Positions 1 to 12,479 of a DNA stretch of 64,000 nucleotides are shown here, in pieces. A model generated the notes under the pieces. The model searched no databases, was not told the DNA's origin, and saw only the letters and a list, made by a program, of their open reading frames with translations. The number at the start of each line of letters is the position of its first letter. The stretch's first letter is position 1. A program made the translations under genes and the position numbers. The DNA comes from Chaetoderma sp. LZ-2023a (lineage: Eukaryota; Mollusca; Caudofoveata; Chaetodermatida; Chaetodermatidae): contig CM067369.1 of NCBI GenBank assembly GCA_034401795.1, positions 87,694,506-87,758,505 on the forward strand, read 5' to 3'.

Positions 1-151
1 ATAACCTTTTAATGGTCGTCAGGATTGGTCAAGAAAATTGATTTCTTTGATTAGTGAATGTTCATTTGCAAGCATAATGTTTTAGAAAGTTTTCCACTGG
101 AGTGGCTCAGGGCTCAGTTATCAAGCCAGTCTTTTCAGTGGTAAATTTTCA
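1..151 (+). repeat. Family A hairpin MITE, 5' end cut by window
   Basis: Starts with a TAACCTTTTAATGGTC-like terminus, then the family A landmarks: a 'tccatttgca'-like box, CCACTGGAGTGGCTC and the inverted arm ending AGTGGTAAATTTTC. The right outer arm is missing. It abuts the family E element that follows. Confidence 0.6.
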
Positions 152-155
152 ACCA

Positions 156-1335
156 GTAATGTGGTTGCAATGCAACCATGAAGCTTGACTACAACTTTAC
201 AATGACCTATGAAGCTTGACTACAAACATAAAATAAAGCCTACTGCCCTAGGATCATTCCATCCAAGTTTCACTGAAATTGGGCCACTAATTAAGGACTA
301 GTATTTTAAACAATTCTCGAAAATTAGAAAAAAGTACAAATGGCCACCAAAAAATTTACCAAACAAAATTCTGAATAGACGTTCTAGAGCCTACCTACCA
401 CTATAGAATGCTTCCAGCCAAAGTTGGATAAAATCCACCAAGTGGTTATGGAGGAGATGCATTTTGACAATTTTTATATATATTTTATAAATTTAAATTA
501 TTGATTTTCACAAAAAAAATCAATCAATTAAAATTCTGAATAAATCTTCTGGCGCCTATCGCTATCAAGCCAGCGAGTGTTGAAATCTGTCAAGCGGTTT
601 GGAGTAGCGTTTTGACAATTTCCGGTAAATTTTTCATAAAATCTAGTTTTCACAAAAAAACTTGACCAATCAAAATTCTGTATACAGGTTCTGAAGCCTA
701 GCCCCGTATGGTCCTTCCAGCCAAAGTAAGTTGAAATTTGCCAAACAGTTAATGAGGAGTAGTGTCTTGACAATTTTTGGTAAATTTTTCATAAAATCTA
801 AGATTTGCGCACAAAAAATTTACCCATCAAAATTCTGCATATAAGTTCTAACACATAGTGTCCTTCTGCCAGGAAGCAGTTAATGAGTAGTGTTTTTAAA
901 CAAAAGTTGACGGATGAACAGTGGACGAGATGTTTGACATTTTCACTCCAATGCCATTGTGTGATATCGTGTCATTATAAGATCATTTGCCCAAGTTAAA
1001 TGGGTCTAGTACATTAACTTTCACCAAATATGGGATATAAACAGACAAATTGAGCCAAACAGAAAATGTTAACTTTAGTTGAAAAAAACCAAGGTTTTTG
1101 CCAAGATCAGTGACCTTGACCATTGATCCCAAGGTCATTGTGTGATGCCATGTCATTATAAGGAAGCATATGACCAAGTTTGGGTCCAGTATGATTAACC
1201 AAACATGAGATATTTAAATAGAAAAGTGGAGCTAAACGCAAATTCGACTATGATGACGACGCCACCATCACCGCTACCGCCGGATGACGTGCAGGATAAT
1301 ACAATAGCTCGTTTTACTTCATAAAGTCGAGCTAA
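156..1335 (+). repeat. Family E composite tandem-monomer element, copy 1
   Basis: The left end (GTGGTTGCAATGCAACC, then AAGCTTGACT) recurs at 8750. The interior has imperfect ~150 bp monomers marked by 'gaccaatcaaaattctg' and 'gttctgaagcc' (about 240-900), the type also seen at 45600-47250. One 'gtccagtatgattaacc' monomer follows (950-1210). The right end is a GCC-rich block (CGCTACCGCCGGATGAC), a hairpin with stem AGCTCG/CGAGCT (from 1306) and terminal CTAA (1332-1335). No coding capacity was seen. The architecture resembles non-autonomous Helitron/Helentron-like or bivalve 'pearl'-type elements; that assignment is an inference. Confidence 0.55.
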
Positions 1336-1408
1336 AAATAGTCATCTCTTGACCTGCAAACTGACATTCCCCAAAACGACAGACGGTTTGTGCCTGCCAT
1401 ATCAATCA

Positions 1409-1613
1409 TTAACCCAGTAACACTTTCACCGACAAATTCCCTGTATCGCAATCTCGGGGCAAACAAACAGGAAAGCTGTTGAACATTTTGAAATTAATAT
1501 GACTGCAACAACTTCCAGTCATGCCAGTTATATTAATTTTGAGATATTTAACAGAAAATGCCAGATATCGTAAACGATTTACTTTTTCAGGGATTTGTTG
1601 GTGAAAGGGTTAA
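1409..1613 (+). mobile_element. Family C piggyBac-like hairpin MITE
   Basis: Bounded by TTAA on both sides (1409-1412, 1610-1613). Termini are CTTTCACCGACAAATTCCCT on the left and its inverted match GGGATTTGTTGGTGAAAGGG on the right. The centre holds the hairpin arms AACATTTTGAAATTAATATG and the inverted copy. TTAA target sites with CCC-starting termini are the signature of the piggyBac superfamily; no transposase is present. Confidence 0.65.
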
Positions 1614-1818
1614 TAGTCAAGCCAGCCAAAAGAGGTCTTTGCTGTGGTCTTGAGAAATATCCATTTGTAGGCCAAGACCATTTTTGAAAACTGGCTACTG
1701 GAATGACTAGCTCGAATGATGGATAAATTAAAAAAAGTCTTCTCTAGGCTTGTAAGTTGATATTAATTAAGGAAACATTTCAATTTCCTTAACAAATTTT
1801 AACCATTTAAAGTGTTAA
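1610..1818 (+). mobile_element. Family A hairpin MITE (degenerate)
   Basis: Shares its left TTAA (1610-1613) with the family C copy and its right TTAA (1815-1818) with the next family A copy. The arms 'aagccagccaaaagaggtc' and 'tccatttgtaggccaagac' are recognisable, but the central hairpin has decayed. Confidence 0.55.
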
Positions 1819-2051
1819 CCCTTTAATGGTCAAGCTGGCCAAAAGCAGCCTCTGCAGTGGTCTTGAAGAATATCCATTTGCAGGCCAAGGAAGACAGTTT
1901 TTGAAAATTTACCACTGGAATGACTGGCTCGATAACCGAGCCAGTCATTCCAGTGATAAATTTCCCAAAATTCTTCTCTTGGCCTGCAAATGGACATTTA
2001 ATAAACAGATACCTTGATTTTCTTGACCAAATTTGATCATTAAAGGGTTAA
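1815..2051 (+). mobile_element. Family A hairpin MITE, complete
   Basis: Complete copy from TTAACCCTTTAATGGTC to ATTAAAGGGTTAA. The core CCACTGGAATGACTGGCTCG is followed after a few bases by its near-perfect reverse complement. The flanking 'tccatttgcaggccaagg' and 'ttggcctgcaaatggac' boxes are also inverted. About 237 bp; no gene. The short frame at 1826-2017 is a by-product of the palindrome. Confidence 0.75.
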
Positions 2052-2104
2052 AAAAATAATACATTGTAGGTGTAGATACACATGCAATATAAAAACACCT
2101 TGAG

Positions 2105-5100
2105 TATGATGGTTATAATTGTCTGGGTATGATCTATGATGGTTATGATCTATGATGGGTATGATCTATGATGGGTATGATCTATGATGGTTATGATCTA
2201 TGATGGTTATGATCTATGATGGTTATGATCTATGATGGTTATGATCTATGATGGTTATGATCTATGATGGTTATGATCTATGATGGGTATGATCTATGAT
2301 GGTTATGATCTATGATGGGTATGATCTATGATGGTTATGATCTATGATGGTTATGATCTATGATGGTTATGATCTATGATGGTTATGATCTATGATGGGT
2401 ATGATCTATGATGGTTATGATCTATGATGGGTATGATCTATGATGGGTATGATCTATGATGGTTATGATCTATGATGGTTATGATCTATGATGGGTATGA
2501 TCTATGATGGTTATGATCTATGATGGTTATGATCTATGATGGTTATGATCTATGATGGTTATGATCTATGATGGGTATGATCTATGATGGTTATGATCTA
2601 TGATGGTTATGATCTATGATGGGTATGATCTATGATGGTTATGATCTATGATGGTTATGATCTATGATGGTTATGATCTATGATGGTTATGATCTATGAT
2701 GGTTATGATCTATGATGGTTATGATCTATGATGGTTATGATCTATGATGGGTATGATCTATGATGGTTATGATCTATGATGGTTATGATCTATGATGGTT
2801 ATGATCTATGATGGTTATGATCTATGATGGTTATGATCTATGATGGTTATGATCTATGATGGTTATGATCTATGATGGGTATGATCTATGATGGTTATGA
2901 TCTATGATGGTTATGATCTATGATGGTTATGATCTATGATGGTTATGATCTATGATGGTTATGATCTATGATGGTTATGATCTATGATGGGTATGATCTA
3001 TGATGGGTATGATCTATGATGGTTATGATCTATGATGGTTATGATCTATGATGGGTATGATCTATGATGGTTATGATCTATGATGGTTATGATCTATGAT
3101 GGTTATGATCTATGATGGTTATGATCTATGATGGTTATGATCTATGATGGTTATGATCTATGATGGTTATGATCTATGATGGTTATGATCTATGATGGTT
3201 ATGATCTATGATGGTTATGATCTATGATGGTTATGATCTATGATGGGTATGATCTATGATGGTTATGATCTATGATGGTTATGATCTATGATGGTTATGA
3301 TCTATGATGGTTATGATCTATGATGGTTATGATCTATGATGGTTATGATCTATGATGGTTATGATCTATGATGGTTATGATCTATGATGGTTATGATCTA
3401 TGATGGTTATGATCTATGATGGGTATGATCTATGATGGGTATGATCTATGATGGTTATGATCTATGATGGTTATGATCTATGATGGTTATGATCTATGAT
3501 GGTTATGATCTATGATGGATATGATCTATGATGGTTATGATCTATGATGGGTATGATCTATGACGGTTATGATCTATGATGGTTATGACCTATGATGGGT
3601 ATAATTGTCTGGGTATGATCTATGATGGATATGATCTATGATGGTTATGATCTATGATGGTTATGATCTATGATGGTTATGATCTATGATGGGTATGATC
3701 TATGATGGTTATGATCTATGATGGTTATGATCTATGATGGGTATGATCTATGATGGGTATGATCTATGACGGTTATTATCAATGGTGGGTATGATCTATG
3801 ATGGTTATGATCTATGATGGTTATGATCTATGATGGTTATGATCTATGATGGTTATGATCTATGGTGGGTATGATCTATGATGGTTATGATCTATGATGG
3901 TTATGATCTATGATGGTCATGATCTATGATGGGTATGATCTATGACGGTTATGATCTATGATGGTTATGATCTATGATGGTTATGATCTATGATGGTTAT
4001 GATCTATGATGGTTATGATCTATGATGGGTATGATCTATGATGGTTATGATCTATGATGGTTATGATCTATGATGGTTTATGATCTATGATGGGTATGAT
4101 CTATGATGGGTATGATCTATGATGGTTATGATCTATGATGGTTATAACTGTCTGGGTATGATCTATGATGGTTATGATCTATGATGGGTATGATCTATGA
4201 TGGTTATGAGCGTCTGGGTATGATCTATGATGGATATGATCTATGATGGTTATGATCTATGATGGTTATGATCTATGATGGTTATGATCTATGATGGGTA
4301 TGATCTATGATGGTTATGATCTATGATGGTTATGATCTATGATGGTTATGATCTATGATGGGTATGATCTATGATGGTTATGATCTATGATGGTTATGAT
4401 CTATGATGGTTATGATCTATGATGGTTATGATCTATGATGGTTATGATCTATGATGGTTATGATCTATGATGGTTATGATCTATGATGGGTATGATCTAT
4501 GATGGTTATGATCTATGATGGTTATGATCTATGATGGTTATGATCTATGATGGTATGATCTATGATGGTTATGATCTATGATGGTTATGATCTATGATGG
4601 TTATGATCTATGATGGATATGATCTATGATGGTTATGATCTATGATGGTTATGATCTATGATGGTTATGATCTATGATGGTTATGATCTATGATGGTTAT
4701 GATCTATGATGGTTATGATCTATGATGGTTATGATCTATGATGGTTATGATCTATGATGGTTATGATCTATGATGGTTATGATCTATGATGGGTATGATC
4801 TATGATGGTTATGATCTATGATGGTTATGATCTATGATGGTTATGATCTATGATGGTTATGATCTATGATGGTTATGATCTATGATGGTTATGATCTATG
4901 ATGGTTATGATCTATGATGGGTATGATCTATGATGGTTATGATCTATGATGGTTATGATCTATGATGGTTATGATCTATGATGGTTATGATCTATGATGG
5001 TTATGATCTATGATGGTTATGATCTATGATGGTTATGATCTATGATGGTTATGATCTATGATGGTTATGATCTATGATGGTTATGATCTATGATGGTTAT

Positions 5101-8100
5101 GATCTATGATGGTTATGATCTATGATGGTTATGATCTATGATGGATATGATCTATGATGGTTATGATCTATGATGGTTATGATCTATGATGGTTATGATC
5201 TATGATGGTTATGATCTATGATGGTTATGATCTATGATGGTTATGATCTATGATGGGTATGATCTATGATGGTTATGATCTATGATGGTTATGATCTATG
5301 ATCTATGATGGTTATGATCTATGATGGTTATGATCTATGATGGTTATGATCTATGATGGTTATGATCTATGACGGTTATGATCTATGACGGTTATGATCT
5401 ATGATGGTTATGATCTATGATGGGTATGATCTATGATGGTTATGATCTATGATGGGTATGATCTATGATGGTTATGATCTATGATGGTTATGATCTATGA
5501 TGGTTATGATCTATGATGGATATGATCTATGATGGTTATGATCTATGATGGTTATGATCTATGATGGGTATGATCTATGACGGTTATGATCTATGATGGT
5601 TATGACCTATGATGGGTATAATTGTCTGGGTATGATCTATGATGGATATGATCTATGATGGTTATGATCTATGATGGTTATGATCTATGATGGTTATGAT
5701 CTATGATGGGTATGATCTATGATGGTTATGATCTATGATGGTTATGATCTATGATGGGTATGATCTATGATGGGTATGATCTATGACGGTTATTATCAAT
5801 GGTGGGTATGATCCATGATGGTTATGATCTATGTTGGTTATGATCTATGATGGTTATGATCCATGATGGTTATGATCTATGGTGGGTATGATCTATGATG
5901 GTTATGATCTATGATGGTTATGATCTATGATGGTCATGATCTATGATGGGTATGATCTATGACGGTTATGATCTATGATGGTTATGATCTATGATGGTTA
6001 TGATCTATGATGGTTATGATCTATGACGGTTATGATCTATGACGGTTATGAGCATCTGGGTCTGATCTATGATGGGTATGATCTATGATGGTTATGATCT
6101 ATGATGGTTATGATCTATGATGGTTATGATCTATGATGGTTATGATCTATGATGGTTATGATCTATGATGGGTATGATCTATGACGGTTATGATCTATGA
6201 CGGTTATGATCTATGATGGTTATGACCTATGATGGGTATAATTGTCTGGGTATGATCTATGATGGCTATGATCTATGATGGTTATAACTGTCTGGGTATG
6301 ATCTATGATGGTTATGATCTATGATGGGTATGATCTATGATGGTTATGAGCGTCTGGGTATGATCTATGATGGATATGATCTATGATGGTTATGATCTAT
6401 GATGGTTATGATCTATGATGGTTATGATCTATGATGGGTATGATCTATGATGGTTATGATCTATGATGGTTATGATCTATGATGGTTATGATCTATGATG
6501 GGTATGATCTATGACGGTTATGATCGATGACGGTTATGATCTATGATGGTTATGATCTATGATGGGTATAATTGTCTGGGTATGATCTATGATGGTTATG
6601 ATCTATGATGGTTATAACTGTCTGGGTATGATCTATGATGGTTATGATCTATGATGGGTATGATCTATGATGGTTATGAGCGTCTGGGTATGATCTATGA
6701 TGGATATGATCTATGATGGTTATGATCTATGATGGATATGATTTATGGTGGGTATGATCTATGATGGTTATGATCTATGATGGTTATGATCTATGATGGT
6801 TATGATCTATGATGGTTATGATCCATGATGGTTATGATCCATGATGGTTATGATCCATGATGGTTATGATCCCTGATGGTTATGATCCATGATGGTTATG
6901 ATCTATGATGGATATAATTTATGATGGATATGATCTATGATGGTTATGATCTATGATGGTTATGATCTATGATGGTTATGATCTATGATGGTTATGATCT
7001 ATGATGGTTATGATCTATGATGGTTATGATCTATGATGGTTATGATCCATGATGGTTATGATCCATGATGGTTATGATCCATGATGGTTATGATCCATGA
7101 TGGTTATGATCCCTGATGGTTATGATCCATGATGGTTATGATCTATGATGGTTATGATCTATGATGGTTATGAGCGTCTGGGTATGATCTATGATGGATA
7201 TGATCTATGATGGTTATGATCTATGATGGATATGATCTATGGTGGGTATGATCCATGATGGTTATGATCTATGATGGTTATGATCTATGGTGGGTATGAT
7301 CCATGATGGTTATGATCTATGATAGTTATATGTGTCTGGGTATGATCTATGGTGGGTATGATCCATGATGGTTATGATCTATGATAGTTATATGTGTCTG
7401 GGTATGATCTATGATGGTTATGATCCATGATGGTTATGATCCATGATGGTTATGATCCATGATGGTTATGATCCATGATGGTTATGATCCATGATGGTTA
7501 TGATCTATGATGGTTATGATCTATGATGGTTATGATCTATGATGGATATGATCTATGATGGTTATGATCTATGATGGATATGATTTATGATGGATATGAT
7601 CTATGGTGGGTATGATCCATGATGGTTATGATCTATGATGGTTATGATCTATGATGGTTATGATCTATGATGGTTATGATCCATGATGGTTATGATCCAT
7701 GATGGTTATGACCCATGATGGTTATGATCCCTGATGGTTATGATCCCTGATGGTTATGATCCATGATGGTTATGATCTATGATGGTTATGATCTATGATG
7801 GTTATGATCTATGATGGATATGATCTATGATGGTTATGATCTATGATGGATATGATTTATGATGGATATGATCTATGGTGGGTATGATCTATGATGGTTA
7901 TGATCTATGATGGATATGATCTATGATGGTTATGATCTATGATGGATATGATTTATGATGGATATGATCTATGATGGATATGATCTATGGTGGGTATGAT
8001 CCATGATGGTTATGATCCATGATGGTTATGATCCATGATGGTTATGATCCCTGATGGTTATGATCCATGATGGTTATGATCTATGATGGTTATGATCTAT

Positions 8101-8425
8101 GATGGTTATGAGCGTCTGGGTATGATCTATGATGGATATGATCTATGATGGTTATGATCTATGATGGTTATGATCTATGATGGTTATGATCTATGATGGT
8201 TATGATCCATGATGGTTATGATCCATGATGGTTATGATCCATGATGGTTATGATCTATGATGGTTATGATCTATGATGGATATGATCTATGGTGGGTATG
8301 ATCTATGATGGTTATGATCTATGATGGTTATGATCTATGATGGTTATGATCTATGATGGGTATGATCTATGATGGCTATGATCTATGATTGGTATGATCT
8401 ATGATGGCTATGATTGTCTGGGAGG
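2105..8425. repeat. 6.3 kb minisatellite, 16 bp unit
   Basis: Roughly 395 near-identical copies of GGTTATGATCTATGAT. Common variants are GGGTATGAT, GGATATGAT, GATCCATGAT and GACGG. Irregular spacers of the type 'ataattgtctggg', 'taactgtctggg' and 'tgagcgtctggg' recur and mark higher-order blocks. Because 16 is not a multiple of 3, every frame soon meets a TGA or TAA, so it is not coding. The right third (from about 6720) is richer in GATCCATGAT variants, which suggests local homogenisation. Confidence 0.95.
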
Positions 8426-8477
8426 TAAAACTCCGAGAAATTCACCCTGCCAATCAAAATACATGTATTTCTATCAG

Positions 8478-8548
8478 TGGTTGAATTGACTGAAGAAATG
8501 AAATCATTTTTTATGCGCATGTTGCTGGAGGAAGATGACAAGATATGA
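8478..8548 (+). CDS. Possible terminal exon, plus strand
   Basis: The acceptor-like sequence ACATGTATTTCTATCAG precedes an open frame of 22 codons ending in TGA, with an acidic, helical-looking reading (VELTEEMKSFFMRMLLEEDD). Any upstream exons would lie beyond the 16 bp array or outside the window. I see no canonical AATAAA close downstream. No homologue is recognised, and a chance open stretch is quite possible. Confidence 0.25.
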
Positions 8549-9630
8549 AGTTCATTGATGTTACTAATATTATCATGTACGTAAAAGCATGTTGCATGAC
8601 ATATAGTGTCCATGCAGGTTTTTAGAAAGCATTTTATTGAATCAAACATAATTTAAATATTTTGGATGAATAACTCGTAAAAAAAATACTGGTAGAGAAA
8701 ATGTATCCTGTTTCATTAACTAGACATGCTATCCAAGACATTTTAAGCAAATGTGGTTGCAATGCAAACATGAAGCTCGACTTTATGACAAATTATGAAG
8801 TTTGACTTCAAATATAAAATACATAAAGAAGGCATTTTGATGTTTTGACGCCAAAGAATATTGTCTCATCCCCTCTCATTAGCGTGTGTCCAAGTTTGTG
8901 TGCATTATGATATGAACTGCTAAGCCGAGGTAAAAGCAAAATGTTATTGTTGAGGAGACCCTCGAGTTTTGTCATTATCACACTGACCTTCAACTTTTGA
9001 TGCCATGGCGATTGTCTCATCTCATTATAAGGAAGGACTGGTTCAAATTTGCGCTCTGTATGCTTAACCAAACATGAGATATAAACTGCTACGTTCAGCT
9101 AAACGCATAATGTTAGTGTCAAAATGTTAGTGTTGGAGAAAATGTTAGTGTTGGAGAAAAGGTCAGTGATCTCTGACCTTTTGACTACAATGTGTCATAC
9201 ATGTCACTTCTCATTATAAAAAAGCATTGTGTCCAACTTTGAGTCCAATATGATTAAGCCAGTTTTTACCAATGCCACAAAAAAATTGACCGAGAAGGCC
9301 TTTTGAACCCAACTAAATCATTGTCTGATACCATTTAATTATAAGAAAGGATGTGTCCAAGGTTGGGTCCAGTATATTTAATCAAATATGAGATATGAAC
9401 TGCTATGTTCAGCGAAATGCAAAATGTTAATATTGAAAAAACAATGTGTTTAGAATATGTCACAGTGACCTTGAACTTGACTTCTTGACACCAGGCTCAT
9501 AGCGCTGTGCTCTCATTAAAGACGCATGTGTTCAAGTTTGGGTCCAGTATGATTAACAAAAGATGAGATACGAACTGCTAATTTGAGCTACCGGTAAATG
9601 GAAAATGTTATTGTTGAAAGGTTTTTACCA

Positions 9631-9645
9631 AGGTCACAATGACCT
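9631..9645. promoter_or_regulatory. IR3 nuclear-receptor palindrome AGGTCAcaaTGACCT
   Basis: Perfect inverted repeat of AGGTCA with a 3 bp spacer, the estrogen-response-element consensus, inside a family E monomer. Occupancy and function are unknown. Confidence 0.45.
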
Positions 9646-10073
9646 TGTCATTTGACCTTTTGTTCTACGATAGCCTGTCAGCATAAGGAAGGTGTCCAGG
9701 TTTGGTTCAAGTATGATTAACCAAAGATGAAATATGAACTGCTCAGTTGAGCTAAACAGAAAATGAGGTGTCATATTCACAACAAAATGTGTGAAAATTT
9801 AATTGTTTAAATTGTGTACTTTTAGTATGCAATTTTGAGTTTTATTTTCCAGCATTTTGCTGTGAATATGCACATTTAATATTGGAAAAACTTCACAATA
9901 ACCTTGCCCTTTGACCTTTTGACCCTTAGGTCAGTGTGTGATGCCCTCTGAATATAGAAGGAAGCATATGTCCAAGTTTGGGTCCCGTATGATTAACCAA
10001 AGATAAGATATGAACTGCTAAGTTGAGATAAACAGAAAATTTTAATGTTGAAAAAACCCCAGGACATTTACCA

Positions 10074-10088
10074 AGGTCACAGTGACCT
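10074..10088. promoter_or_regulatory. IR3 nuclear-receptor palindrome AGGTCAcagTGACCT
   Basis: A second perfect AGGTCA-n3-TGACCT palindrome, at the same position in the next-but-one family E monomer. A weaker version (GTCACAGTGACCT) lies near 9460-9472. Confidence 0.45.
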
Positions 10089-10309
10089 TGCCATTTACCT
10101 TTTTGATCCCAAAGTTGATTAGTGTGTGATGTTCTGTCATTATAAGGAAGCGTGTGTAAGAGTTAGGTTTCAGTCTGATTAACCAAGCATAAGATATAAA
10201 CTCATAAGTTGAGTTAAAGACAAATTGGACGCGGACGTTGATGCCGCCGCTGCTGGATGCCACGGAGGATATCACAATAGCTTGTTTAACTTCGTAAAGT
10301 TGAACTAAC

Positions 10310-10850
10310 AATAATACCATTAAATTTTGATTTGTAATGGATTTGACTGAGACAATTAAGGAATTTCTCCATGAGTGGGTCGGCCAATTTAGTATAAATA
10401 TGACTCACATAGCAATGTAAGCTGCAGGTAACGAGATGCAGGGGTGAATGAATGCACGGGCGAACACACTGAAAAATAACAACATCGAAAATATGTCGCA
10501 AAATATACAACACAAATGAAAAGATATACAACACGCACAAAAACACAATCATGCATCTTGAATACATAACGCTCAACAGGAACAATTTCACGATTTTCAC
10601 CTGTAAACACTAGGTATGCTAAAGCATAATAATAGCACATACATGTACATACAGTTCATTTATTTATTTATTTATAATTTATTTATTTATTACAGAAAAT
10701 TTCATGGACAGTGACAAACATTAAAATATCTTTTTAATTTATTTTGAAACTAGAATAAATTTTATTTGAAAAGCTATAGATGTTACTGCCTTACATGTAA
10801 CTCCGCATCCTGAATTTCCGCAGACATTTTCCGTGGGTTTTAAATCTGGA
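10310..10850. other. Unassigned AT-rich spacer
   Basis: Overlapping short minus-strand frames at 10389-10640 and a TTTATTTATTTATT run near 10655-10690. A possible acceptor reading (GTGTTTACAG, minus strand, near 10600) exists but its frame cannot be linked to other exons. Nothing firm. Confidence 0.3.
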
Positions 10851-10854
10851 TCTG

Positions 10855-10948
10855 CTGAATATTTTGAAAACAATTTGACTGAAGGTTCTTTGTGGCTAAG
10901 CCACAAACAACTTTCAGTCAAACGGTTTTCAAAATATTGCTGATTGAA
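10855..10948 (+). repeat. Family B/C-type central hairpin, degenerate
   Basis: GAATATTTTGAAAACAATTT ... GGCTAAGCC ... TTTTCAAAATATTGC forms an imperfect palindrome of the type found in families B and C. Confidence 0.5.
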
Positions 10949-11104
10949 ATTATTGTCTGGTAACTTTCAGCAGTCAGACTGGATTCATCCATTTCCACAC
11001 AGAACAACAAATCCAAGCGATATTTTAGCCAAAAATCGGGTAAATACTTGGTTTTATTTCAGCCGACATTTTTATTGGAAAGAACTTGTTGGCTGGTGTT
11101 ACAC

Positions 11105-11835
11105 ATGCGCTATATCTTTGCTAGTGATTCATTGCTAATGATTTGTTGCTAGTAATTTGTTGCCAGTGATTCGTTGCTAGTAATTTGTTGCTAGTAATTT
11201 GTCAGTGATGTGTTGCTAATTTGTTGCCAGTGATTTGTTGCCAGTGATTTGTTGCTAGTAATTTGTTGCCAGTGATTTGTTGCTAGTAATTTGTCAGTGA
11301 TTTGTTGCTAATTTGTTACTAGTAATTTGTTGCCAGTGATTTGTTGCTAGTAATTTGTTGCTAGTAGTTTATTACTAGTGATTTGTTGCTAGTGATTTGT
11401 TGCCAGTGATTGGTTGCTAGTAATTTGTTGCCCGTGATTCGCTGCTAGTAATTCATTGATAGTAATTTGTTGCCTGTGATTCGTTGCTAGTAATTCATTG
11501 CTAGTAATTTGTTGCCAGTGATTTGTTGCTAGTAATTTGTTGCCAGTAATTTGTTGCTAGTAATTTGTTACTAGTAATTTGTTGCTAGTGATTTGTTGCT
11601 AGTGATTTGTTGCCACTGATTTGTTGCCAGTAATTTGTTGCCAGTAATTTGTTGCTAGTAATTTGTTACTAGTAATTTGTTGCTAGTGATTTGTTGCTAG
11701 TGTTTGTTACTAGTAATAAGTTGCTAGTAATTTGTTGCTGGTAATTTATTGCTATTGATTCATTGCTAGTAATTTGCTGAAAGTAATTTGTTGCTATAGT
11801 GATTTGTTGCTAGTAATTTGTTGCTAGTGATCTGT
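11105..11835. repeat. 14 bp minisatellite
   Basis: About 50 copies of a 14 bp unit alternating between TTGCTAGTAATTTG and TTGCCAGTGATTTG forms, with occasional deletions. CTAGTAA and CCAGTGA variants are interspersed rather than blocked. Non-coding. Confidence 0.9.
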
Positions 11836-12115
11836 TTTCCCGTCTGTCACCGACTAAATATATCCATTGTCTCCATCTACAATAAAATTGACTTAATGTT
11901 TCACAGGAATCACAGCTTATTTTATTCATGAATGGAGACTATATTATTCGTCTACAATTTGAGGTCCATAGAGACAGATGATAGAGACTGAGAACAGATA
12001 CATTTAATACACATGTGGAATCCAGACTTCAAAGTTAAGTTCATTTTATATTCAACACCTTGCTTGTACTTGTATGGAAAATTATGGAAGCTTCCAAAAA
12101 AAATCATATGAATAT
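11836..12115. other. Unassigned spacer
   Basis: AT-rich sequence between the 14 bp array and a family A MITE. No exon, repeat or RNA signal that I can support. Confidence 0.3.
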
Positions 12116-12332
12116 TTAATGGTTTAATGACCAAAATTTGTCAATAAATTTTAAACATTGACTTTTTGAATCTCCATTTTGCAGGCCAAGAGAACACACT
12201 TTTTTTTATTGTACTGTAATGACTTATCGGGCCGGTCATTCACAAAAATGGTCTTCTTTTGGCTTGTAAATGGACATTCCTCAAGTCCAATCCAAAGGCC
12301 GGTTTTAGCCGGTTTGACCATTAACGGGTTAA
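12116..12332 (-). mobile_element. Family A hairpin MITE, reversed and degenerate
   Basis: Left TTAATGGTTTAATGACC, right GACCATTAACGGGTTAA, with 'ttgcaggccaagagaac' and 'ttggcttgtaaatggac' arms. The central hairpin is shortened (GACTTATCGGGCCGGTCATT). Confidence 0.6.
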
Positions 12333-12479
12333 TAAATTGCAAATTATTTATTTATCTGGTTTGCATACACAGGTAGCTGAAAAGAATCATTTCTCTTTCG
12401 ATTTAAAATTCAAAATTCGGTTAAAATAAAGATGTCACAAAAATTAGAATGCGCAGTAAAACGGGCAATTGTAATGAAG

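Larger units (their letters stand above)
8750..10308 (+). repeat. Family E composite tandem-monomer element, copy 2
   Basis: Left end AATGTGGTTGCAATGCAAAC matches the one near 160. The interior has about six imperfect 170-310 bp monomers with the core 'tccaagtttgggtccagta', 'tgattaacc', 'gagatatgaactgct' and 'aaaatgttaatgttgaaaa'. Each monomer starts with a GTGACCTT-type block. The right end has a GCCGCCGCTGCTGGATGCC block, an AGCTTG/TTGAACT stem-loop and CTAA (10305-10308). Non-coding; short frames here are incidental. Confidence 0.6.

Noticed and set aside
1826-2017. Short frames covering family A copies (also at 12151, 33349, 34230, 48765, 49268)
   Set aside because: The same palindromic repeat gives similar peptides on either strand at unrelated sites.
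2105-8425. CRISPR-like array
   Set aside because: Units are contiguous 16 bp repeats without unique spacers, in a eukaryotic context with no cas genes.
10389-10640. Minus-strand frames of 83-104 codons near an acceptor-like GTGTTTACAG
   Set aside because: Two frames are open equally, there is no donor of quality, and no linkage to gene Y exons.
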